Assembly (NCBI GenBank): GCA_019694955.1
Contig: JAIBAX010000013.1
Span: 1-64,000 of the forward strand
Length of the DNA: 64,000 bases
Direction of reading: 5' to 3'
Source of the DNA: Chitinophagales bacterium
GTDB taxonomy: Bacteria; Bacteroidota; Bacteroidia; Chitinophagales; JADIYW01
Positions 36,414-45,867 of the stretch are shown piece by piece. The translations under genes were made by a program, and so were the position numbers. Position 1 is the first letter of the stretch; the number at the start of each line of letters is the position of its first letter. The notes beneath the pieces were generated by a model. That model did no database searches. It saw nothing but the letters and a program-made list of their open reading frames with translations, and was not told where the DNA came from.

Positions 36414-36435
36414 TGTTTATTGTTTTATCTGCATT

Positions 36436-36448
36436 AACCTCGGAGGTT
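36436..36448. repeat. Palindrome AACCTCGGAGGTT
   Basis: Perfect 13-nt palindrome, the same core as at 10401-10413. A related imperfect palindrome, CAACCTCGAGGGTTG, follows at 36458-36472. Confidence 0.75.
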
Positions 36449-36535
36449 GCTTCCATCCAACCTCGAGGGTTGAATCAAAAATGCAAACGACATCACCAAA
36501 CATATACTCATAATCAGCAACTTATAAGAAAAAAC

Positions 36536-36571
36536 AACCTCGAGGGTTGAAATTATTCAACCCTCGAGGTT
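36536..36571 (-). terminator. 36-nt perfect hairpin terminating the TonB-dependent receptor gene
   Basis: Two 16-nt arms (AACCTCGAGGGTTGAA and its complement) are separated by a 4-nt loop. On the minus strand the hairpin starts 3 nt after the receptor stop and is followed by GTTTTTTC, as in an intrinsic terminator. The arms are copies of the intergenic palindrome family found at 36458-36472. Confidence 0.8.
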
Positions 36572-36574
36572 ACA

Positions 36575-39076
36575 CTAAAACATATTCATATCCGGTTGTT
36601 GCTCTATATTTTGACGTTTCTGGAACTTTTGGGTCGATTTATCTTCCTTGCCAAAACGATAGGTAACACCGAAGTAACCTACTAAACTCTCTCTTTTGAA
36701 AGTAAATCTTTGGATAAAATCTACATCGTTTAGGTTGATAGAAAATTGTCTGGTATTAAAAACGTCTGAAACCCGTAAATTAACAGTAAGGTTCTTTTCT
36801 TTTAGAAAATCCTTCTTGATGGCAAAGTCCATGCCATGCATCACTTTTATATCACCCTGAGGGATAACGATAGGGCCTTGTACATTATAGGAAAGTTGGA
36901 TATTCATATTCTCCCACACGGTAAAAGTTGTATTCATCTTGATCGTCCATGACACATTATTATTTTCATATACCCGCTCTGCAGTGGTATAGTTAACACG
37001 TGATTGAAATACTGTACCACCCAAATTCATATTCCACCATTTCACAGGACTTAGTTTAGTATTAATATCAAGTCCATAGTTGATACTTTTTGCCAGATTC
37101 ACAAATGTGACATAGGAAGAAGCGCTGGCTGAATCTACGGTTCTAACACGCATGAAGCCATTTTGTCTTTGCATCACAAATGCTGACAAGGTAATACCTG
37201 CTTTTTCCCAGTCCTTTTTATAGCCGGAATTTACTGCATTGATATATTCCGGATCGAGATAGGGATTCCCAATTCTTATATTTAAAGGATCTCCAAAATC
37301 TCCACCGGGATTCAACTGCCCAACACCGGGGCGATTAATCCTACGCGAATAACCTATCGATAACTCTTGATTTTTTTCCATTTTATAGGAAATATTCACA
37401 CTTGGAAAAGGGCTGAAATAGTTGTTCTTATATGTTTTAGCAGAATCCACAAATGTACCTTTTGTCAATGCTTGCTCTAAACGCAATCCTACTTGAAAAC
37501 CAAATTTCTTAACACTCATTGCATACTGACCATAGACTGCGTGTACTTGTTCCAAATAAGTAAAGTGGTTGCTATTCAAGTTATTTTTAACAAAAGTCTG
37601 CGAAAGACTATCATAATCATTGATGACTTGCTCGGTATTGATATAACGGATAGAAGATTTGTAGCCCGTCTCAACTTTTCCTTTTTTGAGTGGATGTGTA
37701 TAATCTAGCTGAGCAATCCCAATTTGCATCTTTTGATTGCGGAATTGCTGTTCATAATCATAGGGAGGTAAAGAAACATCAAAGCTTTTATTCATGTACT
37801 CCTTATCAGTATAGAAAGCATCTCGCGCATATGGGGCATGAGAAAAACTTAAAGATGCTGTAAGGAGTCGCCCCATTTCCTTGTAGGTTTTACGGTAATC
37901 GATTGCGGCATCTCCATTCCATTGGTGTTCATTTTCTTGAAATTCCCTAGTTGAAAATGAAGTACCAACATCATCCTTGTCTGTAAAAGTATAATAATTA
38001 ATCCCCGGTTGTTTCGTTGTAGTTTGCCCGATGGTTCCTGAGATACTGAGTGTATTCAAATCATTCACATAAATATCTATTCCACTCTTTATTAAGTGGT
38101 TACTGCTTTTTGTCTCGCTATTATTTTTCTGGTCAAATCCGAAGGCAGTATCAGAGAAAATATTCTTTCTGAAACTTGTAAATTCATTGTGAAAAATATT
38201 GTATCGATAATTGTAGTTGGTATAGATATTCACTTTCTTATTGCGATAGTTTAGTGCCAACGTTCCATTATATTTATTTCTTGTACCTATTGTCACACCG
38301 ATGTTGCCATTAAATCCATTTTTGCGGTTCTTTTTTAAGACAATATTGATAATTCCACCCATGCCGTCGGGGTCGTACTTTGCGGATGGGTTAGTAATTA
38401 CTTCAATGGATTCGATAGAATTAGCAGGAATCTGGCTCAATACAGTACTTCTATCTCCAGATAATCCGGAAGGTCTACCATCAATCAAAACAGTCACATT
38501 ACCTGAACCGCGTAAACTAACATTTCCATCCATATCCACGGTTACGGAAGGCACTTGCTGAAGCACATCCGTAGCAGAACCACCTTGCGTTACAATATTT
38601 TTTTCAACATTAAAGACTTGCTTATCGATTGAATTAATCATTTGTTCCCTTTCTGTTGTTACAACCACTTCTGTCAACATTGATGAGGCAGGTTTGAGAT
38701 TTACCTTTCCTAAATCTTTTATGATTAGATTGGGTTGGACAAGCACCGGGGCAATATAAACAGATTGATATCCAATAAAATCAGCCTTTACAATATAGGC
38801 GCCAAAAGGTACTTCTGTAATTTCAAACTTTCCTTTCTCATCAGTAATCGTACCACTAACAATAGTTGAATCGCCCGTTTTTAGCAAAGTAACAGTAGCA
38901 TAATCAAGTGGCAATCCTGTTGCCTCGTCAAACACGAAACCGTTTATTTTACCAATCTTAGGTGCGTTTGCCTGATTCATACCAGCCGGCATATTTGGCA
39001 TTTGCGCATAAGAATTTGTTGCGAAGGCAACAATTGATATAGCAAATAATATATATGTAAAGCGCATAAGTTTCAT
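36575..39076 (-). CDS. TonB-dependent receptor, outer-membrane beta-barrel family
   Basis: An 833-residue protein with a signal peptide (FTYILFAISIVAFATNSYA), a CarboxypepD_reg-like beta-sandwich (about 38-125, GFVFDEATGLPLDYATVTLL), a plug domain (about 140-235, QVPSVTVDMDGNVSLRGSG and NPSAKYDPDGMGGIINIVLKK) and a 22-strand-type barrel of the Bacteroidota 'outer membrane beta-barrel' class. It should import or export a ligand across the outer membrane using TonB energy; no SusD partner is adjacent, so a glycan-specific SusCD pair is unlikely. The ligand is unknown. A -7 element (TAGCTTTG) lies just upstream of the ATG. Confidence 0.93.
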   Translation of the reverse strand: MKLMRFTYILFAISIVAFATNSYAQMPNMPAGMNQANAPKIGKINGFVFDEATGLPLDYATVTLLKTGDSTIVSGTITDEKGKFEITEVPFGAYIVKADFIGYQSVYIAPVLVQPNLIIKDLGKVNLKPASSMLTEVVVTTEREQMINSIDKQVFNVEKNIVTQGGSATDVLQQVPSVTVDMDGNVSLRGSGNVTVLIDGRPSGLSGDRSTVLSQIPANSIESIEVITNPSAKYDPDGMGGIINIVLKKNRKNGFNGNIGVTIGTRNKYNGTLALNYRNKKVNIYTNYNYRYNIFHNEFTSFRKNIFSDTAFGFDQKNNSETKSSNHLIKSGIDIYVNDLNTLSISGTIGQTTTKQPGINYYTFTDKDDVGTSFSTREFQENEHQWNGDAAIDYRKTYKEMGRLLTASLSFSHAPYARDAFYTDKEYMNKSFDVSLPPYDYEQQFRNQKMQIGIAQLDYTHPLKKGKVETGYKSSIRYINTEQVINDYDSLSQTFVKNNLNSNHFTYLEQVHAVYGQYAMSVKKFGFQVGLRLEQALTKGTFVDSAKTYKNNYFSPFPSVNISYKMEKNQELSIGYSRRINRPGVGQLNPGGDFGDPLNIRIGNPYLDPEYINAVNSGYKKDWEKAGITLSAFVMQRQNGFMRVRTVDSASASSYVTFVNLAKSINYGLDINTKLSPVKWWNMNLGGTVFQSRVNYTTAERVYENNNVSWTIKMNTTFTVWENMNIQLSYNVQGPIVIPQGDIKVMHGMDFAIKKDFLKEKNLTVNLRVSDVFNTRQFSINLNDVDFIQRFTFKRESLVGYFGVTYRFGKEDKSTQKFQKRQNIEQQPDMNMF

Positions 39077-39083
39077 TTTAGCG

Positions 39084-39091
39084 CAAAGCTA
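39084..39091 (-). promoter_or_regulatory. Promoter -7 element of the TonB-dependent receptor
   Basis: Minus-strand TAGCTTTG, 7 nt ahead of the ATG at 39076, matches TAnnTTTG and implies a very short leader. Confidence 0.6.
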
Positions 39092-39171
39092 CGTCATTGC
39101 AAAAGACCATGGAAATAATTTCAAAATCTTAACTATTATTTACAAAGTCTGGTAAAAACTTCTGATCTACA

Positions 39172-39711
39172 TCAACATATGCTGTTTCTTTGTAGTATGC
39201 CTTTTATCTGTTCGTAATGATGGTCGCCATGCCAGGCATACATAGATGTCACTTCAGCTATAGTAGTTTTCTTTTGGTTACCAGGATGAAAAAAAGTTCT
39301 AGTAAAATCATTTTCTCCTAATGCAGTAAGGAATGCCACCCAACGGAAGTGCAATCCGGATATCAATTTCAGGGAGCTGTCGATAGGTAATTGAGCACCA
39401 TCAAAAAAATCTGCCCATACATTTTCATCATACGGCATTATTGTGGGATTTTCCTGCTCCATAGCAAACTTACATCGCAGATAACAATTAATATGGCTAT
39501 CAGCAATATGGTGGACAATTTGTCGGATATTCCAACCATCGGGACGATATGTCAAGGACAATGCATCGTCTGATAGTGTTTGGGTAAGGCTACTTAATTT
39601 CTCCGGAAGTTGTGCTATACGAAGGATATTCAATCTAACATCTTCCTGCGAAAAATTAAGCGGTTGTCGCATCTTGCCGATAGGATAAATGTATTCAAAA
39701 GGAATGCCCAT
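39172..39711 (-). CDS. YfiT/BstA-like bacillithiol-transferase-type DinB protein
   Basis: A 179-residue DinB-fold protein. It carries the metal-site signature of the YfiT/BstA branch: HHIADSH at residues 67-73 and WHGDHH near 160-165, with a RPDGWNIRQIVHH lead-in. It starts PIGKMRQP, close to the usual PIG(K/R) opening. BstA-type enzymes conjugate bacillithiol to electrophiles with a divalent metal. The thiol cofactor used by this organism is not shown by the window. It is the second DinB-fold gene here (see 12964). Confidence 0.87.
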   Translation of the reverse strand: MGIPFEYIYPIGKMRQPLNFSQEDVRLNILRIAQLPEKLSSLTQTLSDDALSLTYRPDGWNIRQIVHHIADSHINCYLRCKFAMEQENPTIMPYDENVWADFFDGAQLPIDSSLKLISGLHFRWVAFLTALGENDFTRTFFHPGNQKKTTIAEVTSMYAWHGDHHYEQIKGILQRNSIC

Positions 39712-39757
39712 ACGTATAATTTTTGCAATAATATATATTGTGTTCCATAAAACAATG

Positions 39758-39765
39758 TATTTTTG
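39758..39765 (+). promoter_or_regulatory. Promoter -7 element of the DUF3667 gene
   Basis: TATTTTTG fits TAnnTTTG, 16 nt before the ATG at 39782. Confidence 0.55.
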
Positions 39766-39781
39766 TAAGAATTAACATTAT

Positions 39782-40714
39782 ATGTCCGGAGGAAAACTGC
39801 GTAAGGAGAAGGATTGTCTGAATTGCGGACAACATGTTGAAGAACGTTTTTGCCCATTTTGTGGTCAAGAAAATCTTGAACCTAAGGAAAATTTCTTCCA
39901 ACTGTTCTTCCATACGTTTGCAGATATTACACATTTCGACTCCAAGTTTTTCACTACCTTAAAATACTTGTTTTTTCATCCCGGTAGACTTACCATCGAG
40001 TACAATATGGGTAGACGGATGCGTTATGTTCATCCTATTAAACTTTTTGTATTTACTTCCTTTTTATTCTTTCTTGGATTGGGTATATTTCAAAATCCCC
40101 ATCTAATTGTTGACAAAATCAACGAACAAATTAACACCGCAGATACAACAAAAATGGATACGGTTATCCAAATTTCACCAAAGGGTATTGACACTATTCT
40201 TAAAGACAGTTCGAATCAGGGTATCATTAATTTTAGTTTAGACACCACTTCATCTTTTGAAAATTCTGCTTTGGCTAAACGATTTGAACACATCAATGAA
40301 GCATACAAAAAAGATAAAGTAGGATTTTGGAAGAATGCACTCAGTTCTTTTATTCATAATGCACACTATTTCATACTAATTTTCATCCCCATTTTGGCAA
40401 GTTTGTATTTCATGGTGTATTGGAGGCGAAAATTTTTCTATAGTGAACATATCATTTTTGCTATCCATTTCCATGTCATAATATTAATTATACTATTGAT
40501 TAATATGATTCTTGGAAAAATACTGCATCAGTCAGTGTTTGGCTATCTGTTTATTGGAATTATCCTATATCAGTTTTTATCCATGAAAAAAGTATATCAA
40601 CAAGGTTATGGAAAAACACTGCTCAAGCTCTTGTTGATTGATTTCATTTATTTTATTCTACTTATACTCATGTTAACGGCACTCTTTATTTATTCAGCGC
40701 TCATGCAACATTAA
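39782..40714 (+). CDS. DUF3667 family membrane protein
   Basis: A 310-residue protein that opens with a zinc ribbon (C12, C15, C24, C27 in CLNCGQ and CPFCGQE), followed by the DUF3667 signature (FFHTFADITHFDSKFFTTLKYLFFHPG, then YNMGRRMRYVHPIKLFVFTSF). Four or more C-terminal membrane helices follow. The family is widespread in Bacteroidota and its function is unknown. It is a single gene between the divergent YfiT-like gene and a convergent lipoprotein gene. Confidence 0.93.
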   Translation: MSGGKLRKEKDCLNCGQHVEERFCPFCGQENLEPKENFFQLFFHTFADITHFDSKFFTTLKYLFFHPGRLTIEYNMGRRMRYVHPIKLFVFTSFLFFLGLGIFQNPHLIVDKINEQINTADTTKMDTVIQISPKGIDTILKDSSNQGIINFSLDTTSSFENSALAKRFEHINEAYKKDKVGFWKNALSSFIHNAHYFILIFIPILASLYFMVYWRRKFFYSEHIIFAIHFHVIILIILLINMILGKILHQSVFGYLFIGIILYQFLSMKKVYQQGYGKTLLKLLLIDFIYFILLILMLTALFIYSALMQH

Positions 40715-40735
40715 TTGAATTACCTTTAATGGCAA

Positions 40736-41362
40736 CTAAAGTGCTTCTTTCTGAAAATGGAAAGTTGTAGGAATATCTATAAGTGCTGTTTGATCATCGT
40801 TCCACTCCTGTCCAATAAGGATAAAAGAATTCCTATCTATTTTTCTTATTCGCTTCAAGTAATCTTGTTCATCACAATAGTAGATACCAACACTGCCGGG
40901 ATTGGACCACTTTTGTCCGTCATAAGTATAGAGAAACAAACCGCCCCAACAACTGGTTATCCAATCCGGAACATATAACAGCTCTGACTTACCATCTTCA
41001 TTTAAATCTCCGGCATCCATTAGAAAGCCCCCGATACTTGTTTCATGCTTAATGACGGGAATATCGGTACTAAAACTTATCTCTACGTTACATCCCCCCG
41101 GACACTCGGCATTACCTTCATCCGGATCGACAAACCCTTCTGTGATAGGTCTTTTTAGAAAAGCTTTATCCATTTTCCCATCGCCATCTACATCGCCTAT
41201 TTGGAATGTATCTACCGTCGGTGTACTAAAAATTTTATCCATCAAATCACTGGAGGCTGCCGCTCCTTGCTTCTTATCAGGAAGTTTACATGCTTGAAAA
41301 GCTACAACAACAAACATTATTGCTACCAATGTGTAATTCCGATAATGTGAACGCTTTCTCAT
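40736..41362 (-). CDS. Putative lipoprotein with calcium-loop-like repeats
   Basis: From the ATG at 41362 the protein has 208 residues. The N-terminus is a lipoprotein signal with lipobox AFQAC and acylated C25. The mature domain contains IGDVDGDGKMDKAFL and AGDLNEDGKSELLYV, Asp-rich loops like those of FG-GAP/VCBS repeats that bind calcium. I infer a membrane-anchored periplasmic or surface protein, function unknown. A TTG at 41383 is in frame and less likely. Confidence 0.72.
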   Translation of the reverse strand: MRKRSHYRNYTLVAIMFVVVAFQACKLPDKKQGAAASSDLMDKIFSTPTVDTFQIGDVDGDGKMDKAFLKRPITEGFVDPDEGNAECPGGCNVEISFSTDIPVIKHETSIGGFLMDAGDLNEDGKSELLYVPDWITSCWGGLFLYTYDGQKWSNPGSVGIYYCDEQDYLKRIRKIDRNSFILIGQEWNDDQTALIDIPTTFHFQKEAL

Positions 41363-41394
41363 ACAACGTGCATTTAAGAGCAAAATTAAACAAA

Positions 41395-41419
41395 AACGGA
41401 GGACTTAAAGCCCTCCGTT
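41395..41419 (-). terminator. Terminator after the first M43 protease gene
   Basis: An 8-bp stem (AACGGAGG and CCTCCGTT) with a short loop; on the minus strand it is followed by a TTTT run. It lies 23 nt past the protease stop. Confidence 0.8.
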
Positions 41420-41441
41420 CTAATATTATTCGTTAATAGTT

Positions 41442-43571
41442 TTAAAATACCAATAATTTACGTGTGCCAAAACCAACGCCGTCATTGATGTTAATTAAGA
41501 GATTTCCTTTATATCCCTTTGGTGTTTCTAATTGAAAATCATTATATCCTTTATTGTAATCTAATTGCATCACATTCAGTACCTTTCCGGTAATATCCAT
41601 TAATTGTACTGTTAGAATACCTGATTTTTCTCCATCATAAGTGAGGTGAAATTGATTGCTGGTAGGATTTGGGAAAATATTAAGTCTATCTTCTCCCAAT
41701 AAATTATAGTTAATACCTGTAACCACAGAATTTCTAATATTTATATTTTCGAGATAAAGGTTATTGGCATAATTGCTCACTCCCCTAAAAGTGATATACA
41801 ATTCATTGCTTCCAATATAAGGAATTAAGCTAATGGAATCTGTCTTCCATTGGTTAGCTGCTGTTGGGATAAAATCCTGATCTGTATTGGCTGAGGATGC
41901 CAAGTCTGTGCCGAATTTCCTCCACACTCTTTGTGGCGTTCCAGAGCAGCCCGCTTGTACCCATATCTCCAAAGTATCAGATAATATTCCATTGGTAGCA
42001 TCTTCATATTGCGCATATGCTCTATCAAAAATAAGTCTTGGGTTTGTTGAGCCTACCAAATTTATTGCCGGAAGGGTAAACTCATCTACTGCACCAATAT
42101 ATGGATAATTGAAATAATCCATAAAAAGGGAATAAGTGCCAGTCTTTTTAGCCCTATTTGTTCTCACCCATGAAGTATCGGGATCTGATTTCGTTAACTC
42201 GAAAGTTGTTCCTGGAAAGGCACTTTCAAAACCATCAGAGAATGGATATACCCCAACGCCAGTTGCAACATTGATTGCTCTTGTAAGTGTTTCGCCAGGG
42301 TTGATAACATCTGCTACTCCATTAACGGTAAGTATTTTAGCGTAGAAAGTAGCATTGCCGACAGGATAAGTAATTGATGGCAGGGTGACGTTGCTAAACT
42401 TCCCAGATGACAATGTTCCTGAGATATTGACTGTCTGTGAAGTACCGCCTTGGAAACCATACTCTACGGACAAACTTGTTACCGTTATTGTACCTGTATT
42501 TTTTATTCTAATCATAGGCTTTTGCAAACCACCACAATAGACCTTCTCTGAAGGATTCCCGATATTTATAATTCTTGCATCTAAAACATCGCCGGGAGAG
42601 TTACAACCGTTCGACGTTTGTAGGGAAGAACGTGATGAATTTAAGACTGCTAACATTTTGGTACATTGACCTACCGTAAACATATCCATACATCTATCGT
42701 CTGAATAGTCCATGTAGTCGTTGAACATATCACCGCCGGCTGCTGTATTGCTACATGAGTTTTGAGGATATGAAGGGCAGCCATAGTTTTCATCCGCTTG
42801 GTTATTGGTGTCATTAATTCCGTCAGAGCCAGAACAGGCACCACCGTCATCACCCCAAATATGATACAAACCCAACCAGTGCCCCACTTCATGGGTAGTG
42901 GTTCTACCTAAATTATATGGTCCTGAGGTTATGCCAAATGAGGAGAAAAGTATTACAACACCATCTGTTGCGGCAGCTTGTCCCGGGAATTGAGCATATC
43001 CTAGCAGTCCTCCTCCTAAATTACATACCCAAAGATTTAGATAACTATCTCTTGGCCATGCGTCTGAACCACCTTGTGCCGTTTTCTTAACAGCGTCATT
43101 ATCGGAGAATGATGACTTTGTTGTCAACACCCTCAATATTCCATTGGTTGGAAGATTATTCGGATCTCTTTGTGCCAGACAGAATTTTATCTTCATCCCA
43201 CCAGCTTTACTCTTAAATGGTCCTGGTGTATCGGTTGTATCGGCATTTAAACGGGCATAGTCTTCATTTAGGATTCGTATCTGCTCAAGGATACGCTCTT
43301 CGGGAATATTTTGCGCAGCCGTCTTATACACCACATGAACAACGACCGGAATAACGATGGTATCAGATCCACCTAATCTATAGACAGAATTGCCGTGCTT
43401 CTCCATCCAAATATTTGCAATACGCTCTGCTTGCTCTGTTTCTTGTATTAATTCGGGATGTTCTTGTAACATTCTAGCCCGCACTTCCATGGTTCCACAA
43501 CGGCTAACCTGTGATTTTACAGTAAGAAACAATCCTGCAAAAAGCACACAAAAGGCAAATATTTTCTTCAT
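41442..43571 (-). CDS. Secreted M43-type (pappalysin-like) zinc metalloprotease, paralogue A
   Basis: A 709-residue protein. A signal peptide (FAFCVLFAGLFLTVKS) is followed by a propeptide-like stretch. The metalloprotease domain has zinc motif HEVGHWLGLYH at 227-237 and a Met-turn region around YMDYSDDRCMDMF. A CARDB-like/beta-sandwich region (SLSVEYGFQGG) comes next, then a MAM- or jelly-roll-like domain. The type A T9SS C-terminal sorting domain opens IFPNPTSNQFHLTYDGEK and ends GFGTRKLLVF. The protein should be exported through T9SS and act on extracellular protein. It is the last of four tandem paralogues read right to left, each separated by 57-99 nt. Confidence 0.95.
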   Translation of the reverse strand: MKKIFAFCVLFAGLFLTVKSQVSRCGTMEVRARMLQEHPELIQETEQAERIANIWMEKHGNSVYRLGGSDTIVIPVVVHVVYKTAAQNIPEERILEQIRILNEDYARLNADTTDTPGPFKSKAGGMKIKFCLAQRDPNNLPTNGILRVLTTKSSFSDNDAVKKTAQGGSDAWPRDSYLNLWVCNLGGGLLGYAQFPGQAAATDGVVILFSSFGITSGPYNLGRTTTHEVGHWLGLYHIWGDDGGACSGSDGINDTNNQADENYGCPSYPQNSCSNTAAGGDMFNDYMDYSDDRCMDMFTVGQCTKMLAVLNSSRSSLQTSNGCNSPGDVLDARIINIGNPSEKVYCGGLQKPMIRIKNTGTITVTSLSVEYGFQGGTSQTVNISGTLSSGKFSNVTLPSITYPVGNATFYAKILTVNGVADVINPGETLTRAINVATGVGVYPFSDGFESAFPGTTFELTKSDPDTSWVRTNRAKKTGTYSLFMDYFNYPYIGAVDEFTLPAINLVGSTNPRLIFDRAYAQYEDATNGILSDTLEIWVQAGCSGTPQRVWRKFGTDLASSANTDQDFIPTAANQWKTDSISLIPYIGSNELYITFRGVSNYANNLYLENINIRNSVVTGINYNLLGEDRLNIFPNPTSNQFHLTYDGEKSGILTVQLMDITGKVLNVMQLDYNKGYNDFQLETPKGYKGNLLININDGVGFGTRKLLVF

Positions 43572-43628
43572 ACTAATTAATTAAAGAGTAAAAATAACAA
43601 AATAATTTCACCCTACAAAATGTAAGTT

Positions 43629-45806
43629 TTAGTCCATAAGGATAATACTCCTTGAAAACCTGCCATTTTTGTTGATAACTGTAACGAATAAATTGCCTGT
43701 AGCGTGCGTTAAGTCTTTTACTTCGAAGGTATTTATCCCCTTATTTACTTCTCTCTCTAAAAGTGTCAGTAATCTTCCGGTAATATCCCTTACTTCAAAA
43801 GTCACCAATTCTGTTCCTTCACTAAAGTATTTGATATAAAATTGCCCATTTGCCGGATTGGGATATAGCGAAAACGCTTGTTCACTTAATTGTGATGATT
43901 GTATGCCTGTGGGAACGCTATATTTCAAGTTTAAGTTATCTAAATAAAGATTATTAGCAAATAGGTTGATGCCTCTAAAAGTTATGTACACTTGACTTCC
44001 AGTAAACGAACTTAAATTAATAGAATCTGCTTTCCATTGGTTGGTGGTTGGTACAAAGAATTGATCGGTGTTGGGTGCTGTCTTTAAAAAAGCACCCCAC
44101 TTTTTAAAGATACGAACAGGACTTCCGCCACAGCCATCCTTCACCCATATTTCTAATGTATCCGTTAGGACTCCATTTTGTGCATCTTCATACTGTGCAT
44201 AGGCTCTATCAAAGGTGAGTTTCGGACTAATTTTTCCAGTCAAATCCAAAGGAGGAAGGGTAAATTCGTCGATGGCGCCTTCAGTTGGGTAATCATAGAA
44301 ATCAAAAAACAGGGAATAAGTTCCCGTTTTGGCGGCATAATTGGTACGTTTCCAAATAAACTGCTCATTTGAACTATTAAGCTCATATATATTACTGGGA
44401 AAAGCCTCTCCTTCAAAGCCATCAAAAAACACAGGTGTGCCCACAAAATCATTTGATTTTACATTTAGCGTTTTTGACACTTTAAGACCACTATCTATTG
44501 TATCTGCTTCGCCATTGATAGCTGATATATAGCAATAGATATCGGCAAATCCTGTATCAGAAATTAGGGTTGGCAACTCAATTTGTGCAATGCCATTCAC
44601 TGCAATACCATCTTCATATAGATATGTTTGAGGCGTTTCGCCTTCCCGCCCATAAGTCAGCTCTACTGAAGATATGTCTACATTACCGGAATTGCTCAAT
44701 ACCACTACAGGGTTGGGAGATTGCTCACAATAGAAAAGTCCACTTGGTTTTATCAAACGCCAAATCTTGGCATCTTGTTCTGCATAAGTAGGATTTCCAT
44801 TACAAGCGTTGGAATAGCGCAACGATGCTCTGGTCGAGTATAATGTGCCCAGCATTCTATTCACTTGTCCTTGAGAAAACATATTCATGCCATCATCGGA
44901 GGAATAATCCATATAGTTCATATACATGATACCGGGTGCATTGGGTGTACATTTATCCGTTCTTAATCCGGATTGCACACCTCTGGATGCACTACATTGG
45001 TTAGGCGTATCATCTACACCATCTGAACCACCACAACCGGAAAAACCTGCTCCACAAGTTTCTACTGGGCTGGTGTCGTCGCCCCAAATATGCCTTAATC
45101 CCAACCAGTGACCTACTTCATGGGTAGTTGTTCTTCCTTTATTATATGGTGCTGCGGTTCCATATCCGAAGGAGGAATAAGAAATTACAACACCATCTGT
45201 GCTAGCATCGCCTCCCGGGAATTGCGCATATCCAAGTAGTCCAGTTGCTCCAAAGTTAACCGTCCAAAGATTCAAGTATTGATCAGCCGGCCAAGCATCA
45301 TCTCCACCGGATGATGCAAATTTCATCTTATTATCTCCCGTAAAGGAATTGACAGTGGTTTGCTTACGGATAATTCCCGTGGTAGGATTGCCGTCAGGAT
45401 CGAACGTTGCCAAGCAAAACTTCACTTTTATTCCGGCAGCGAAAGGACGAAGTCCTGAATAGGTATTATTTGTATCGGCATTCAATCTAGCATAATCCTT
45501 ATTTAGGATATCTATTTGTTCATACACTCTTGCATCAGCAACATTTTGTGCTGCGGTTTTATATATTACATGCACTACTACGGGAATGATGATGGTATCA
45601 TTCTCAAATCCCCTGAGTTTACCTTGTTTTATTTGTTCCTCTGCCAGTTCGGCAAGTTTGGCAGCTTTTTGATATTGAAATTGCAGTTGCGAGTTTGAAG
45701 CAATTTGCTCATGAAATAATTTCATGGTACCACATTGGTCGTCCTGAGCAGAAATATCTGAAAACGACCAAACCAAAATACTAATGAGAAAGAGAAAATG
45801 TTTCAT
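43629..45806 (-). CDS. Secreted M43-type zinc metalloprotease, paralogue B
   Basis: A 725-residue protein with the same architecture: signal peptide (FLFLISILVWSFSDISA), protease domain with HEVGHWLGLRH at 229-239 and Met-turn MYMNYMDYSSDDGMNMF, beta-sandwich region and a T9SS C-terminal sorting domain (LYPNPANGQFYIKYF). The opening domain shares motifs VVHVIYKTAAQNV and LNKDYARLNADT with the other copies, so the four arose by duplication. A Cys-rich insert near 245-290 (DTSPVETCGAGFSGCGG) is longer than in A. The -7-like element TACTTTTG lies upstream, so it may have its own promoter. Confidence 0.95.
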   Translation of the reverse strand: MKHFLFLISILVWSFSDISAQDDQCGTMKLFHEQIASNSQLQFQYQKAAKLAELAEEQIKQGKLRGFENDTIIIPVVVHVIYKTAAQNVADARVYEQIDILNKDYARLNADTNNTYSGLRPFAAGIKVKFCLATFDPDGNPTTGIIRKQTTVNSFTGDNKMKFASSGGDDAWPADQYLNLWTVNFGATGLLGYAQFPGGDASTDGVVISYSSFGYGTAAPYNKGRTTTHEVGHWLGLRHIWGDDTSPVETCGAGFSGCGGSDGVDDTPNQCSASRGVQSGLRTDKCTPNAPGIMYMNYMDYSSDDGMNMFSQGQVNRMLGTLYSTRASLRYSNACNGNPTYAEQDAKIWRLIKPSGLFYCEQSPNPVVVLSNSGNVDISSVELTYGREGETPQTYLYEDGIAVNGIAQIELPTLISDTGFADIYCYISAINGEADTIDSGLKVSKTLNVKSNDFVGTPVFFDGFEGEAFPSNIYELNSSNEQFIWKRTNYAAKTGTYSLFFDFYDYPTEGAIDEFTLPPLDLTGKISPKLTFDRAYAQYEDAQNGVLTDTLEIWVKDGCGGSPVRIFKKWGAFLKTAPNTDQFFVPTTNQWKADSINLSSFTGSQVYITFRGINLFANNLYLDNLNLKYSVPTGIQSSQLSEQAFSLYPNPANGQFYIKYFSEGTELVTFEVRDITGRLLTLLEREVNKGINTFEVKDLTHATGNLFVTVINKNGRFSRSIILMD

Positions 45807-45823
45807 AACTAATAGATTAAATA

Positions 45824-45831
45824 CAAAAGTA
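45824..45831 (-). promoter_or_regulatory. Promoter -7 element of protease paralogue B
   Basis: Minus-strand TACTTTTG, 17 nt ahead of the ATG at 45806, fits TAnnTTTG. Confidence 0.5.
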
Positions 45832-45867
45832 GTAAATTATTTTACTACTGCATTTCCATTAGCTATT

